Part shown: in pieces, positions 9,056 to 17,614 of the stretch
Layout: the number at the start of each line of letters is the position of its first letter
Position numbering within the stretch: position 1 is the stretch's first letter
Source: JASDSY01 sp041441465
Lineage (GTDB): Bacteria > Muiribacteriota > UBA9980
Assembly (NCBI GenBank): GCA_041441465.1
Contig: JASDSY010000024.1
Span: forward strand, 1 to 64,000
Direction: 5' to 3'
Length of the DNA: 64,000 bases
Made by a program: the position numbers and the translations under genes
Notes under the pieces: generated by a model
What the model was told of the DNA's origin: nothing
What the model saw: the letters and a program-made list of their open reading frames with translations, nothing else
Database searches by the model: none

Positions 9056-9131
9056 GGGCCCATAGCTCAGTTGGTAGAGCTACCGGCTCATAACCGGTAG
9101 GTCACAGGTTCAAGTCCTGTTGGGCCCACCA
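9056..9131 (+). tRNA. tRNA-Met (CAU), CCA encoded
   Basis: The acceptor arm GGGCCCA (9056-9062) pairs with TGGGCCC (9121-9127); D-arm GCTC...GAGC, anticodon stem ACCGG/CCGGT around loop CTCATAA with anticodon CAT, and a TTCAAGT T-loop are all present. The first base pair is G-C, so it is an elongator type rather than initiator; a lysidine-modified tRNA-Ile2 (CAU) cannot be excluded from sequence alone. The 3' CCA is encoded. Confidence 0.93.
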
Positions 9132-9230
9132 CTTATATAGTGGTGGCTAGGATAGTCCGGTGAGCCTGCTAAAATGAGTCCGCTGAAATTTTTAATAACA
9201 AAATAAGATTATAATATAAGGCCATTAGCT

Positions 9231-9303
9231 GCCCCCATCGTCTAGCGGCCTAGGACATCGCCCTTTCAAGGCGGTGACGCGGGTCCGAATCCCGCTGGGG
9301 GCG
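9231..9303 (+). tRNA. tRNA-Glu (UUC), CCA not encoded
   Basis: Acceptor GCCCCCA (9231-9237) pairs with TGGGGGC (9296-9302). The anticodon stem CGCC/GGCG surrounds CTTTCAA, giving anticodon TTC, and the T-arm GCGGG TCCGAAT CCCGC is perfect. Unlike the neighbouring tRNA-Met the CCA end is not encoded, so it must be added by tRNA nucleotidyltransferase. Probably cotranscribed with tRNA-Met. Confidence 0.95.
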
Positions 9304-9308
9304 CTTTA

Positions 9309-9336
9309 AAAAACCTCGCAGAAATGCGAGGTTTTT
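9309..9336 (+). terminator. Terminator of the tRNA unit
   Basis: A perfect 12-bp stem, AAAAACCTCGCA with TGCGAGGTTTTT, closed by a GAAA tetraloop (9321-9324) and followed by T-rich sequence, 5 nt after tRNA-Glu. Textbook intrinsic terminator. Confidence 0.9.
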
Positions 9337-9360
9337 GCTTTTTTAAGAACAAAAATCAGG

Positions 9361-9382
9361 TTAATATTATGCATAATATTAA
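9361..9382. repeat. 22-bp perfect palindrome
   Basis: TTAATATTATGCATAATATTAA reads identically on both strands. It lies between the tRNA terminator and the next bidirectional terminator. Function unknown; may only extend the terminator structure. Confidence 0.5.
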
Positions 9383-9428
9383 AAAAGGAAATTATCTATT
9401 AATAAATAATCAGATAATTTCCTTTTTT
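9381..9428 (-). terminator. Terminator of the GT-HAD gene (bidirectional)
   Basis: A perfect 17-bp inverted repeat: the A6-GG-starting arm at 9381-9397 pairs with the arm at 9412-9428 ending in T6, with a 14-nt loop. The T-tract on the minus strand follows the stop of the minus-strand gene at 9476. The A/T symmetry would also let it work on the plus strand. Confidence 0.85.
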
Positions 9429-9475
9429 TAAGCAGTCTAAGTTTTATAATTTTTATAACTGTAAATTGTATTTTT

Positions 9476-10849
9476 TTAATTTGCAAATTCCAATAATTTT
9501 GCAAAGCTTCTTTCGTTTATTTCAAAATCGGCAATTGACTTAAGCAGTAAATTTGATGAGCAAAATGCAACGCCTATGCCGACATTTTTCAGCATGCAAA
9601 TATCGTTTTCTCCGTCGCCGACTGCGATTACGTTATCGAGTGAAACCTTGTATTGCGCGGCGATCGCTTTTACTGCGTTGCTTTTGCATATACCGTGATT
9701 GCAGGAGCTATCCTGCGAACGTACAAATGACAGGGGTATTGAGACCTCGCCTGTAGCGAGGCTGTTTACGAATTCTAGTTTGTTCGCCAGTGCGAAATCG
9801 AGATTAAGCCTGGTTTTTAAACTGTTTACCGCCACGTCATAACTGTCGCTTATAATGCCTACGATGTATCCGCGCCGTTTTAATTCTTTTATCACTTCTT
9901 CAGCGTCTGATACAATCGGAATCGACTCTACGACCGATAGAATATCACCGATATTAAGACCTTTTATATTTTGCGCTATTAACTTAGTAATAACGTATGG
10001 ATCTGAATTTTCAGTTACGATGTCTATAATTTTACTGCGAAAGTCGAAACGCTCCGCTAGTTTCATTATTACTCTGCCTTCTAAAAGAGTGTTGTCCATG
10101 TCAAATACGACTATTTTATTAAGCGTATTCACGCATTCAAGCAGGGAGTTATCGAGTTCTTCGCTGACCACTGAAAATGAGCCGAGATCTTCAAGCGTAA
10201 AACTTTTTTTATTTGTAGCTCTTTTTAATATCGCCCTTGAAACTTCTCGCGACATTTTGCCGAGCTGCTGCCATTGTTTGGATTTATGATCGATATGTCC
10301 GATATCGACCTCGCATATTCTCGCTCCCATTTCGTACATATCAATCAATATGCCGATATCGACGCCGTAATCGTTTTCGAAAGTAACTTTTTTGAACATT
10401 TCTTTACGGCCGGCGATCATGCCGCTGAGCGGCTGACTATAACTTGATAGTTCATGAAAAATAAGGCTTAGCAGCGGCTTAGCCACAAGTTCGGTAACTC
10501 TTCCGGCTTCTCGTGAAAATTTTGATTTTACAAAATCCGCTTTTTCTGAAATAATCGGCTCCGTGAGTTTGAAAACTATATCGTCGGCAAAATCTTCGAT
10601 ATCGCCGTCAAGATATACGATTATTTCATTGTTCGAACAATAAAGACCGTCGAGCATCGAAGTGCCTTTCCCGAGTTTTGTGCTCTGAATGACACGCGCA
10701 CCGGCTTTTTGGGCGATTTCCGCTGTTGCGTCAACGGAAGCGTCATCGACAACTATTACTTCCGATACCGATTCACATAAAAACGCTTTTTTAATTACGT
10801 TAGCGATCGTTCTTTCTTCGTTTAAAACGGGAATGATTACACTTATCAT
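9476..10849 (-). CDS. Glycosyltransferase family 2-like / HAD phosphatase fusion
   Basis: 457 residues in two domains. Residues 1-215 are a GT-A glycosyltransferase: VIIPVLNEE at the start, VDDAS at 34-38 and a D-G-D metal motif at 81-83, with the DYGVDIGILIDM and HKSKQW segments resembling glucosyl-3-phosphoglycerate synthase-type enzymes. Residues 245-457 are a SerB-like HAD-IB phosphatase: FDMDNT (D250, D252), S334 in ISDS, K389, and GDGEND (412-416). The arrangement recalls bifunctional synthase/phosphatase enzymes that make a phosphorylated glycoside and then dephosphorylate it, for example mannosyl- or glucosylglycerate osmolytes; the actual donor and acceptor are inferred, not shown. 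A strong GGAGGTGG precedes the ATG. No membrane segment. Confidence 0.8.
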   Translation of the reverse strand: MISVIIPVLNEERTIANVIKKAFLCESVSEVIVVDDASVDATAEIAQKAGARVIQSTKLGKGTSMLDGLYCSNNEIIVYLDGDIEDFADDIVFKLTEPIISEKADFVKSKFSREAGRVTELVAKPLLSLIFHELSSYSQPLSGMIAGRKEMFKKVTFENDYGVDIGILIDMYEMGARICEVDIGHIDHKSKQWQQLGKMSREVSRAILKRATNKKSFTLEDLGSFSVVSEELDNSLLECVNTLNKIVVFDMDNTLLEGRVIMKLAERFDFRSKIIDIVTENSDPYVITKLIAQNIKGLNIGDILSVVESIPIVSDAEEVIKELKRRGYIVGIISDSYDVAVNSLKTRLNLDFALANKLEFVNSLATGEVSIPLSFVRSQDSSCNHGICKSNAVKAIAAQYKVSLDNVIAVGDGENDICMLKNVGIGVAFCSSNLLLKSIADFEINERSFAKLLEFAN

Positions 10850-11034
10850 TTTAAACCACCTCCGGAGAAATATTTTTATTTAATTAATTTTCACGCTGTA
10901 ATTTACATTACAAAATTTGAATTATTAGCGGTTTTTCTGCGGTAATATGAAAAGCTGGCTCGAAACATGGTTATATTTTTTTATTTAAATAGTTTTTGAT
11001 AAAGAATTTTATCAGACATAAGAACTTGTTGTTT

Positions 11035-12324
11035 TTATCTGTAATATACATACCAGACAAGCGTCAATACCGGCAAAAGAAATGGTAATACATAAAATGC
11101 GATGTAACTTAAAAAATCAGGCATCTTAACGCCCGAACGCTCGGCTATACTTTTTACCATGAAATTCGGCCCGTTGCCGATGTAAGTGAAGGCGCCGAAA
11201 AAAACTGCGCCCATTGAAATCGCTGAAAGAATAACAGGTTCTGACGTTATAAGGGTTTTGACGTTAAGGGCGTTTAATCCTGGCTGCTCTGTAATTTGCG
11301 AGCATACGGCTATCGTGAAAAAATTAAGGTATGTAGGCGCGTTATCCAGAAAACTCGATAAAAAACCGGTTGACCAATAATAACTACCGGCAGTTGATAC
11401 TCCGAGCTGCTTTGAATTTAACGAAAGCCAATCCAATGCCGGAATCATCGTAGCGAAAATGCCGGCAAATAAAATCGCGACTTCTTTTATTGGCTCGAAA
11501 TTAAATTCATTTTTAGTTCTTAATTTTTTCGGAGTTATTTTCATTGATATAATTGAAGCTATTATCATTACTGTTTCGCGGTAAGGTGACGGCCAGAAAA
11601 CTGAAACGATAATGACGCCCAGTAAGATGATGTTTGAAAAACCGTATATTTGAATGGCTATGGGCAGGTCGTCGTCGATGTTATCTATGTTTTCTTCGGT
11701 TTTTTTTGCACCTGGAATATAATGCTTTTCTTTACGGTAATAATAAAAATCTATTACAAAAAAAAGCGCTATGATTAACGAAATTGTCATAATCCATATG
11801 TGGTAATTATGTTCGATAACCCAAAAAAACGGCACGCCTTTAAGAAATCCCAGAAACAGCGGCGGATCGCCTATAGGGGTCAGTCCGCCGCCTATATTGC
11901 TGACAGTGAATATGAAAAATACTATTAAATAACCTCTCAGCCTGTCTTTGTTTATCTGGATAAAAGGCCTTATCAGTAACATCGAAGCGCCAGTTGTTCC
12001 GATAAGATTCGATATTATAGAGCCTATGAGCAATATTGTCGAATTTACGAGCGGACCGCCTTTGTTGCCGAATCTTATCAATATTCCGCCTGTAACTATA
12101 TAAAGACTGCCTATAAGGCATATAAATGAAAAATATTCATGGAAAGTTTCGAATACTTTATGAAAATCCTTGAGAAATGCCGTGTAATATAAAATTACAA
12201 TAACCGCTGAAATGAATGAAAACCACGGATAGTTTTTTTCCCAGAAGTGCTTGTTAATTAAGGGCATTAAAGCTATGGAAAGAAGCAGAAACGCGAAAGG
12301 GATTATTATGTAAATCTCAGCCAA
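11035..12324 (-). CDS. NhaD/ArsB-type (IT superfamily) ion transporter
   Basis: About 430 residues, at least ten hydrophobic segments. The hallmark SNIGGGLTPIGDPP near residue 145 and the SFLDNAPTYLNFF segment near 330 belong to the putative Na+/H+ antiporter / citrate-type branch (CitMHS_2-like) of the ion transporter superfamily. Likely an inner-membrane cation:proton exchanger; substrate not determinable. Start: a TTG at 12324 has AGAGG 8 nt upstream, while a GTG at 12333 lies inside that ribosome site, so I prefer the TTG. It is upstream of, and on the same strand as, the glycosyltransferase-phosphatase fusion (185-nt gap); if the fusion makes an osmolyte, both would fit salt stress. Confidence 0.85.
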   Translation of the reverse strand: MAEIYIIIPFAFLLLSIALMPLINKHFWEKNYPWFSFISAVIVILYYTAFLKDFHKVFETFHEYFSFICLIGSLYIVTGGILIRFGNKGGPLVNSTILLIGSIISNLIGTTGASMLLIRPFIQINKDRLRGYLIVFFIFTVSNIGGGLTPIGDPPLFLGFLKGVPFFWVIEHNYHIWIMTISLIIALFFVIDFYYYRKEKHYIPGAKKTEENIDNIDDDLPIAIQIYGFSNIILLGVIIVSVFWPSPYRETVMIIASIISMKITPKKLRTKNEFNFEPIKEVAILFAGIFATMIPALDWLSLNSKQLGVSTAGSYYWSTGFLSSFLDNAPTYLNFFTIAVCSQITEQPGLNALNVKTLITSEPVILSAISMGAVFFGAFTYIGNGPNFMVKSIAERSGVKMPDFLSYIAFYVLPFLLPVLTLVWYVYYR

Positions 12325-12492
12325 AAAAACCACCTCTTTCTTATTTAGATATGTTTAAAATATATTCGCAGCTGCGATTATAAAAAAATAAAATTTTTTA
12401 GCACTGTGATTTAAATGAAATGTTTTAAGTGTGACTTAAAATATGAATGGTTTTAAGTCGTTTTTTTTGGAATAACTTCGAAATTAATGTTT

Positions 12493-12666
12493 TTACATTC
12501 CGAAAAATTTCGCGAGAATCATAAGTGCGATACAAACGCCAAGAGCTGTTAAAATTCTTTGAAAGTCTGGGCCGCTGCCGGTTTTGATTGTGTTGCCGTT
12601 ATCGTCTTTTAATTGTGAGGCTTTATCCTGTATGTCGTGACTGATGTCTTTATTTTTTTCTGGCAT
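12493..12666 (-). CDS. 57-residue tail-anchored membrane protein
   Basis: A short gene: 57 codons from ATG at 12666 to TAA at 12493, with AGGAG 7 nt upstream. The first 34 residues are hydrophilic and charged (MPEKNKDISHDIQDK...), and residues 36-56 form one hydrophobic segment (ILTALGVCIALMILAKFFG), so it would sit in the membrane by its C-terminus. No family is recognised. Its ribosome site, codon use and clean hydropathy pattern argue it is real. It stands alone between the transporter (start 12324) and the substrate-binding protein (stop 12867), all on the minus strand. Confidence 0.6.
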   Translation of the reverse strand: MPEKNKDISHDIQDKASQLKDDNGNTIKTGSGPDFQRILTALGVCIALMILAKFFGM

Positions 12667-12866
12667 AACATTTCTCCTAATTTTAAGTTATACTTAATAA
12701 TTATAACTTAAAATTAAATTATAGTCAAATAATTTTAATTAAAACTTAAAAATGGCTGCGTAGTTATGGCACAGATAGCATATATTGATAATGCTAAAAA
12801 AAATAAATATTTTGGTGAAATGCTAAGATTGAAATGATTTGAAAATATATTCGCTGAATTTAGTGA

Positions 12867-13913
12867 TTATTTTAAGTTTCTTAAGCCGCTTTTTTCGTAA
12901 ATGCCGTCGCTGCCCTTCAGATTCTGTTCGCTTAAATCCCACATAGCGCCGAATTTATCCAGATTGATATTATTAAAATAAATTTTTTGCGGGGTCACGT
13001 CATCGACTGGTATGGTTTCGGGCTTTTTTCCATCAAGTATGTCCGCTGCGATTTTAGCCACTGCCTGACCGACTTCGTAATAATTTGCGCCTATTCCGAA
13101 AATTGCGCCTTTCGATGCGTGTTCCGGATTGTTTGTAAATACCGGAATATTTTTGTCCGTTGCAGCTTTTATGACAAGCTCGATGCCGGATTCTACGACG
13201 TTGTCTCCGCCGACCCAGATAGCTTCGATTCCGCTTTCAGTAAGCGCTTTGGTGACTTCGAGAATGTCGTTGGTGTTAGTGACATTTTTTTCTATAAGTG
13301 TTATTCCGAGTTCTGCGCATATTTTTCTTGCTTTGGCAAGGCATGATACCGCGCAGGATTCGCTCGTACACCAAGGTGTTCCGACGGTTTTAAGGTTTGG
13401 GTTTATCTTTTTGGCGAGCCTGAACGCGGCTTCTACAGGCTGGAATGTTCCTATTCCGGCGATATGTTTCGGCCTTTTCGAATGATCTTTAGCGTCGAAT
13501 CCGACGCCGGCGGTAAAAGGATCGGTAACTGTGCCGAATACATGGATGACTTTACCTTCGAGGTTTGCAGCGGCAACCGATTGAAGACTCGTCGTGCTTG
13601 CCGTCATTATCATAAAATATCCGTCGTTTACAACTTCCTTGGCAATCGCATTCGCGGTAGGCATATCGTTTTCGGGATTATATTTAGTGAATGAGACGTT
13701 TTTTCCTTCGGCGTATCCGCGTTCATTAAGCCCGTCTATAAAGCCTTTAACAGATAAGTTGAGAATTTCGCGGCTTACCTGCTGGACGATCGCGATTTTC
13801 CTGATTTGATTTTTATGATTTCGGCCCGGGTCATTATCCGAAAGCAGCAGCACGGTTCCGGCTAGAAATATCAATAATAAGGCAGGAAATATATTTTTAA
13901 CTAAATTTTTCAA
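12867..13913 (-). CDS. ABC importer substrate-binding protein (TrpX-like)
   Basis: 348 residues of the ABC_sub_bind (COG2984) family, periplasmic binding proteins with a two-lobed fold. N-terminal hydrophobic segment (7-25) serves as signal anchor; IRKIAIVQQVSREILN begins lobe one, and VGTPWCTSESCAVSC near 178 is unusually Cys-rich (three Cys in one loop). DVTPQKIYFN near the end is typical of the family. Known relatives bind tryptophan or other small amphipathic ligands. It is divergent from a second member of the same family and the permease/ATPase operon, so two receptors may share one transporter. Confidence 0.85.
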   Translation of the reverse strand: MKNLVKNIFPALLLIFLAGTVLLLSDNDPGRNHKNQIRKIAIVQQVSREILNLSVKGFIDGLNERGYAEGKNVSFTKYNPENDMPTANAIAKEVVNDGYFMIMTASTTSLQSVAAANLEGKVIHVFGTVTDPFTAGVGFDAKDHSKRPKHIAGIGTFQPVEAAFRLAKKINPNLKTVGTPWCTSESCAVSCLAKARKICAELGITLIEKNVTNTNDILEVTKALTESGIEAIWVGGDNVVESGIELVIKAATDKNIPVFTNNPEHASKGAIFGIGANYYEVGQAVAKIAADILDGKKPETIPVDDVTPQKIYFNNINLDKFGAMWDLSEQNLKGSDGIYEKSGLRNLK

Positions 13914-14161
13914 TGTTATTGCTCCTCAGGGATTTTTAGGAGTATTATAATATTATTATTGCTTGATTTGACTTTCCTGTTTGTAAAAAAATTATTTTTA
14001 TGTTTTTTATACCAAAAATGATACAAATATATCAAAAATTATTATCGGTTTCTATTAATATTTATGGTTTCAAAAAAAAACGCTACTATCTATTATTATA
14101 CCATTAAAAAAATCAGTTCGCAAAATAATTATACAGGAATTGAAAGGCCGTTAAATTTTTC

Positions 14162-15226
14162 TTGAATAATGTTTTTAAATTTTATATAATTTTACCCATG
14201 AATTTTATTTATTTTATAAAAAAAATGTCGTTATGCCTTTTTTTAATAATTATTGCCGGATTCGTGCTTTTATTTTCTGACGGCGGGAATTTGAATTCAG
14301 GCGGTAAAAACGGTAATTTAAAAACCGGAATATTAAAGTTTGTCATTATAGAATATAGCGACGCCCCGATTTCCGAGGAAAGCCGTGCCGGCATTCTTGA
14401 CGGTCTCGGCGCTAACGGTTTTAAGGCGGACAGGGATTATGTTCTTCGTTCATTCAAGGCCCACGGCGATGTTACCGTATTAAACGGCATTATCGATTCG
14501 GCGGCTTCTCTTAATTGCGATATCATATTTACAATAAGCACTCCAGCGCTTCAGGCGGCTTTAAAAAAAATTAAAAACGTCCCGATCGTTTTTGCCAGTG
14601 CCGGCGATCCTATAGGCGCCGGGGCCGGAAAAAGTTTTACGGACCACGCTGAAAACGTAACTGGAATATCATCGATGAGCGATTTTGAAGGTATGATAAA
14701 TGTTTTGAAAGAAACAATGCCTGAAGCGAAAAAAATCGGCACTATTTTTACGCCGTCAGAAATAAATTCGGTATTTTATAAAAATGAATTTGAAAAAGCC
14801 GCTAAAAAGAATAATATAGAGCTCGTGGCGGTGCCTGTTACCGCGTCATCCGAAATAATAGAGGCTTCAATGAATCTATGTTCGAAAAATATAGCGGCGA
14901 TATGCCAGATAGTGGATAATATAACGGCGCCGTCTTTTGCCACTATAGTAAAGACAGCATCGAACAGCAAAATACCAGTCCTCGGATTTGGAAGCACTAA
15001 CGTTAAAGACGGAGCTATTTTGGCGTACGCGCGGGATTATCATCAGTGCGGCGTTGACGCCGCGAAGCTCGCGGTCCGGATTTTAAAAGGTGAACGGCCG
15101 GCGAATATCCCGTTCGAGTACATAAGTAAAACGGATTTATCCATAAATAAAAAGGCATTTAAAGCAAATAATATAACGTTGAAAAGTGAATTATTAAAAA
15201 AAGCGGTTAAGGTTTTAGGTGAATAA
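14162..15226 (+). CDS. ABC importer substrate-binding protein (TrpX-like)
   Basis: Up to 354 residues, same COG2984 family as the divergent protein at 12867. A hydrophobic signal region (about 22-40) precedes TGILKFVIIEYSDAPIS, and later SAGDPIGAGAG and the C-terminal PFEYISKTDLSINK match the family pattern. Start is uncertain: the TTG at 14162 and the ATG at 14198 both lack a good ribosome site. It is the first gene of an operon with STAS protein (2-nt gap), permease and ATPase. Ligand cannot be predicted. Confidence 0.8.
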   Translation: MNNVFKFYIILPMNFIYFIKKMSLCLFLIIIAGFVLLFSDGGNLNSGGKNGNLKTGILKFVIIEYSDAPISEESRAGILDGLGANGFKADRDYVLRSFKAHGDVTVLNGIIDSAASLNCDIIFTISTPALQAALKKIKNVPIVFASAGDPIGAGAGKSFTDHAENVTGISSMSDFEGMINVLKETMPEAKKIGTIFTPSEINSVFYKNEFEKAAKKNNIELVAVPVTASSEIIEASMNLCSKNIAAICQIVDNITAPSFATIVKTASNSKIPVLGFGSTNVKDGAILAYARDYHQCGVDAAKLAVRILKGERPANIPFEYISKTDLSINKKAFKANNITLKSELLKKAVKVLGE

Positions 15227-15228
15227 AA

Positions 15229-16470
15229 ATGCAGAGCAATCTTGAAATAAAAAGGGTTTTAAATGGCGGAATATCCGTGACTAAACTTTCGGGCCGTATA
15301 GACGCTTATTGGTCAGGCCAGCTTTTGAATTTTTTAAGCGACGAGATAAGAAGCGGAAATTATGAGATTAAGTTTGATATGGCCGATGTCGATTATTTGA
15401 GTTCGGCAGGAATCCGCGTGTTTTTACAGACTTCGAAGCAGCTTAAAGAGCTAGGCGGCTCGTGTTCTATATTGGCAGTATCTCAAAACGTCCGGAGCGT
15501 TTTTGAAATGACTGGGCTGCTCGGCCTTATAACCGGTGACGATGCGGCCGCTGCCGGAACCGGCAAAGAAAAACAGGAGCTGCAATGGGATAAATCAGCG
15601 GACGGTTTGCTGGAATTTAATTCGTGCGCTGCCGGCGGCAAAGGTTTTTCGTGCTCTTTAAACGGCGACCCGGCCCGGGCGCTTAAGGGCGATATTTCTG
15701 AAAAGGATTTTAAGGCGGTAAAAATAGGGAACGAAGATTATTCGATCGGACTTGGAGCGCTTGGCGGCAATTTTAAAGAATGCGCGATGAGAGCCGGCGA
15801 ATTCATGGCCCTTCCCGGCGCCGCGATGTATATGCCGACCGATAATACCAGAGTTTGCGATTTTTCATTGAAGCATGAGAACTTGCTGCCTGAAGTCGGT
15901 TCTATATATTCGATGAGCTTTAACGGAAATTTTCAGAAGAAAATCGTTATGAAGCCCGCGAATGGGAAGCAAAATATCGCATTTAACGATATACTAAAAA
16001 CAATTTCGGCTGAATTTAGCGGAAAAGATGTATTTTGCGTTATTATAGGCGAAGCTTCGCAGGTTGTCGGCGCGTATTTAAATAAGCCGCCGTCATCTAA
16101 TTCCGGTTTAAATGACATTTTTAATTTTCCGGATGTTCGCGGGAATATTAATTTTACGACCGAGCCGGCTTATTCAGGCAATCTAGTAGTCGCGGCCGGA
16201 ATGATTTCTAAAAATTCCGACGTGAATACGGCTGAATTTTTAAGGTCGGTTAACGGCGGCGGTTTGAACGGGCATTTTCACGCAGCTATATTTTCATTTA
16301 TACCGTTAAAGAAGGATTGCGACGATTTGAATGAAATAATTTCAAGACTTTTTGAAAATTCGAAACTTGAATCAGTTGTTCATCTGATAAATGATAAAAG
16401 GCCGATAAACGGAATCGGCCAGACCGAATTGAAAAATTGCATTTTATGGTGCGGAGAAATCAATAAATAA
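15229..16470 (+). CDS. STAS-domain protein with large unknown C-terminal domain
   Basis: 413 residues. Residues 1-105 are a STAS domain of the anti-sigma-antagonist type: SGRIDAYWSG, then VDYLSSAGIRVFLQ with S58 at the place of the SpoIIAA phospho-serine. Residues 110-413 form a conserved-looking unknown domain (LGALGGNFKECAMRAGEF, GHFHAAIFSFIPL, VHLINDKRPINGIGQ). It lies between the substrate-binding protein (2 nt) and the permease (26 nt) genes, so it belongs to the transporter operon. STAS domains occur as regulators of transporters and sigma factors; here a switch or regulatory subunit of the ABC importer is my inference. Ribosome site AGGTG overlaps the previous gene end. Confidence 0.75.
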   Translation: MQSNLEIKRVLNGGISVTKLSGRIDAYWSGQLLNFLSDEIRSGNYEIKFDMADVDYLSSAGIRVFLQTSKQLKELGGSCSILAVSQNVRSVFEMTGLLGLITGDDAAAAGTGKEKQELQWDKSADGLLEFNSCAAGGKGFSCSLNGDPARALKGDISEKDFKAVKIGNEDYSIGLGALGGNFKECAMRAGEFMALPGAAMYMPTDNTRVCDFSLKHENLLPEVGSIYSMSFNGNFQKKIVMKPANGKQNIAFNDILKTISAEFSGKDVFCVIIGEASQVVGAYLNKPPSSNSGLNDIFNFPDVRGNINFTTEPAYSGNLVVAAGMISKNSDVNTAEFLRSVNGGGLNGHFHAAIFSFIPLKKDCDDLNEIISRLFENSKLESVVHLINDKRPINGIGQTELKNCILWCGEINK

Positions 16471-16496
16471 AAGTATTTTATAAAGAAGGTTATGAT

Positions 16497-17417
16497 ATGT
16501 CTTTACTTTTAGCCTCGCTTACAACTGGATTGATATTGTCGCTTCTTGCGGTAGGCGTTTTTATAAGCTTTAAAATTTTCAATTTTGCGGATATTACCGC
16601 CGAAGGTTCGATAACGCTTGGCGCTTCAATTTCGGCGATAATGATAGTCGGCGGGATTAATCCGTTTTTGTCGATGATAGCGGCTTTAGCTGCGGGATTC
16701 ACGGCGGGCGCGATTACCGGCATTTTACACACGAAATTTAAAATAAACAGGCTTCTTTCCGGAATTCTTGTAATGACCTCGATTTATTCAATTAACCTTC
16801 ATATAATGGGAAAAAGCAACGTGCCGTTGATTGACGCTAAAACTTTCGGAAGTTATATCGAGAATTTTTCATCTAATTTTTTCGGAAACGGCGCGGTATT
16901 TAAATTTTTTTCATGGGCGGTGCCGTATAAGGATTTTTCAATATTTCTGTTTGTGTTTTTTATAATAGCAATAGCCGCTCTTAAGATACATTTATTTTTT
17001 AAGACGGATTTTGGGACGGCAATGCGCGCTGCCGGCAGTAATCCGCAAATGATAAAAGCGCTCGGCGTCGATACCGATTTGATGCTAATACTCGGCCTTG
17101 CTATGGCTAACGGGCTTATAGCTCTGGCCGGCGCGATATTTGCCCAGTATCAGGGTTTTACGGATGTGCAGATGGGAATAGGCATGATGGTTATTGGCCT
17201 TGCGAGTATTATTATAGGCGAATCGCTTATACTTGAGAAAAGTTTCGGCTTTATGATCGCCGGCGCGGTCGCGGGTTCCGTTTTATTCAGGCTTATTATC
17301 GCAATAGCGCTAAGGGCCGGAATGAACCCGAACGACTTGAAACTTGTTACGGCGGTATTTGTGTTTATTGCCCTGGTATTGCCGGATATGGTAAAGAAGT
17401 TGAAACGCGCCGAGTAA
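16497..17417 (+). CDS. ABC importer permease (COG4120)
   Basis: 306 residues with about eight hydrophobic segments, a BPD_transp_2-type permease. Family landmarks: the N-terminal ISFKIFNFADITAEGS stretch, LGASISA, GTAMRAAGSNPQMIKALGVD near residue 177 (cytoplasmic loop for the ATPase) and the MNPNDLKLVTAVFVF end. It forms the membrane channel of the COG2984-COG4120-COG1101 importer. Spaced 26 nt from the STAS gene and 197 nt from the ATPase gene. Confidence 0.9.
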   Translation: MSLLLASLTTGLILSLLAVGVFISFKIFNFADITAEGSITLGASISAIMIVGGINPFLSMIAALAAGFTAGAITGILHTKFKINRLLSGILVMTSIYSINLHIMGKSNVPLIDAKTFGSYIENFSSNFFGNGAVFKFFSWAVPYKDFSIFLFVFFIIAIAALKIHLFFKTDFGTAMRAAGSNPQMIKALGVDTDLMLILGLAMANGLIALAGAIFAQYQGFTDVQMGIGMMVIGLASIIIGESLILEKSFGFMIAGAVAGSVLFRLIIAIALRAGMNPNDLKLVTAVFVFIALVLPDMVKKLKRAE

Positions 17418-17614
17418 TTGGGCTTTTATTCCTGATAATAATGAAGCCGGACTAATAATTCGAAAAATCAAAATAAAATATTTTAAGGCGATAATAAAAT
17501 AATTCAGAAAATTAATATCTCGGCTTTCGCAGGAACAAACGGCCAGGCAAAACTTGGCTTTTAATTTGTGAAAAATAAATATTAATTTAGCGGTTAGCTT
17601 TATAGGCGGTATAT

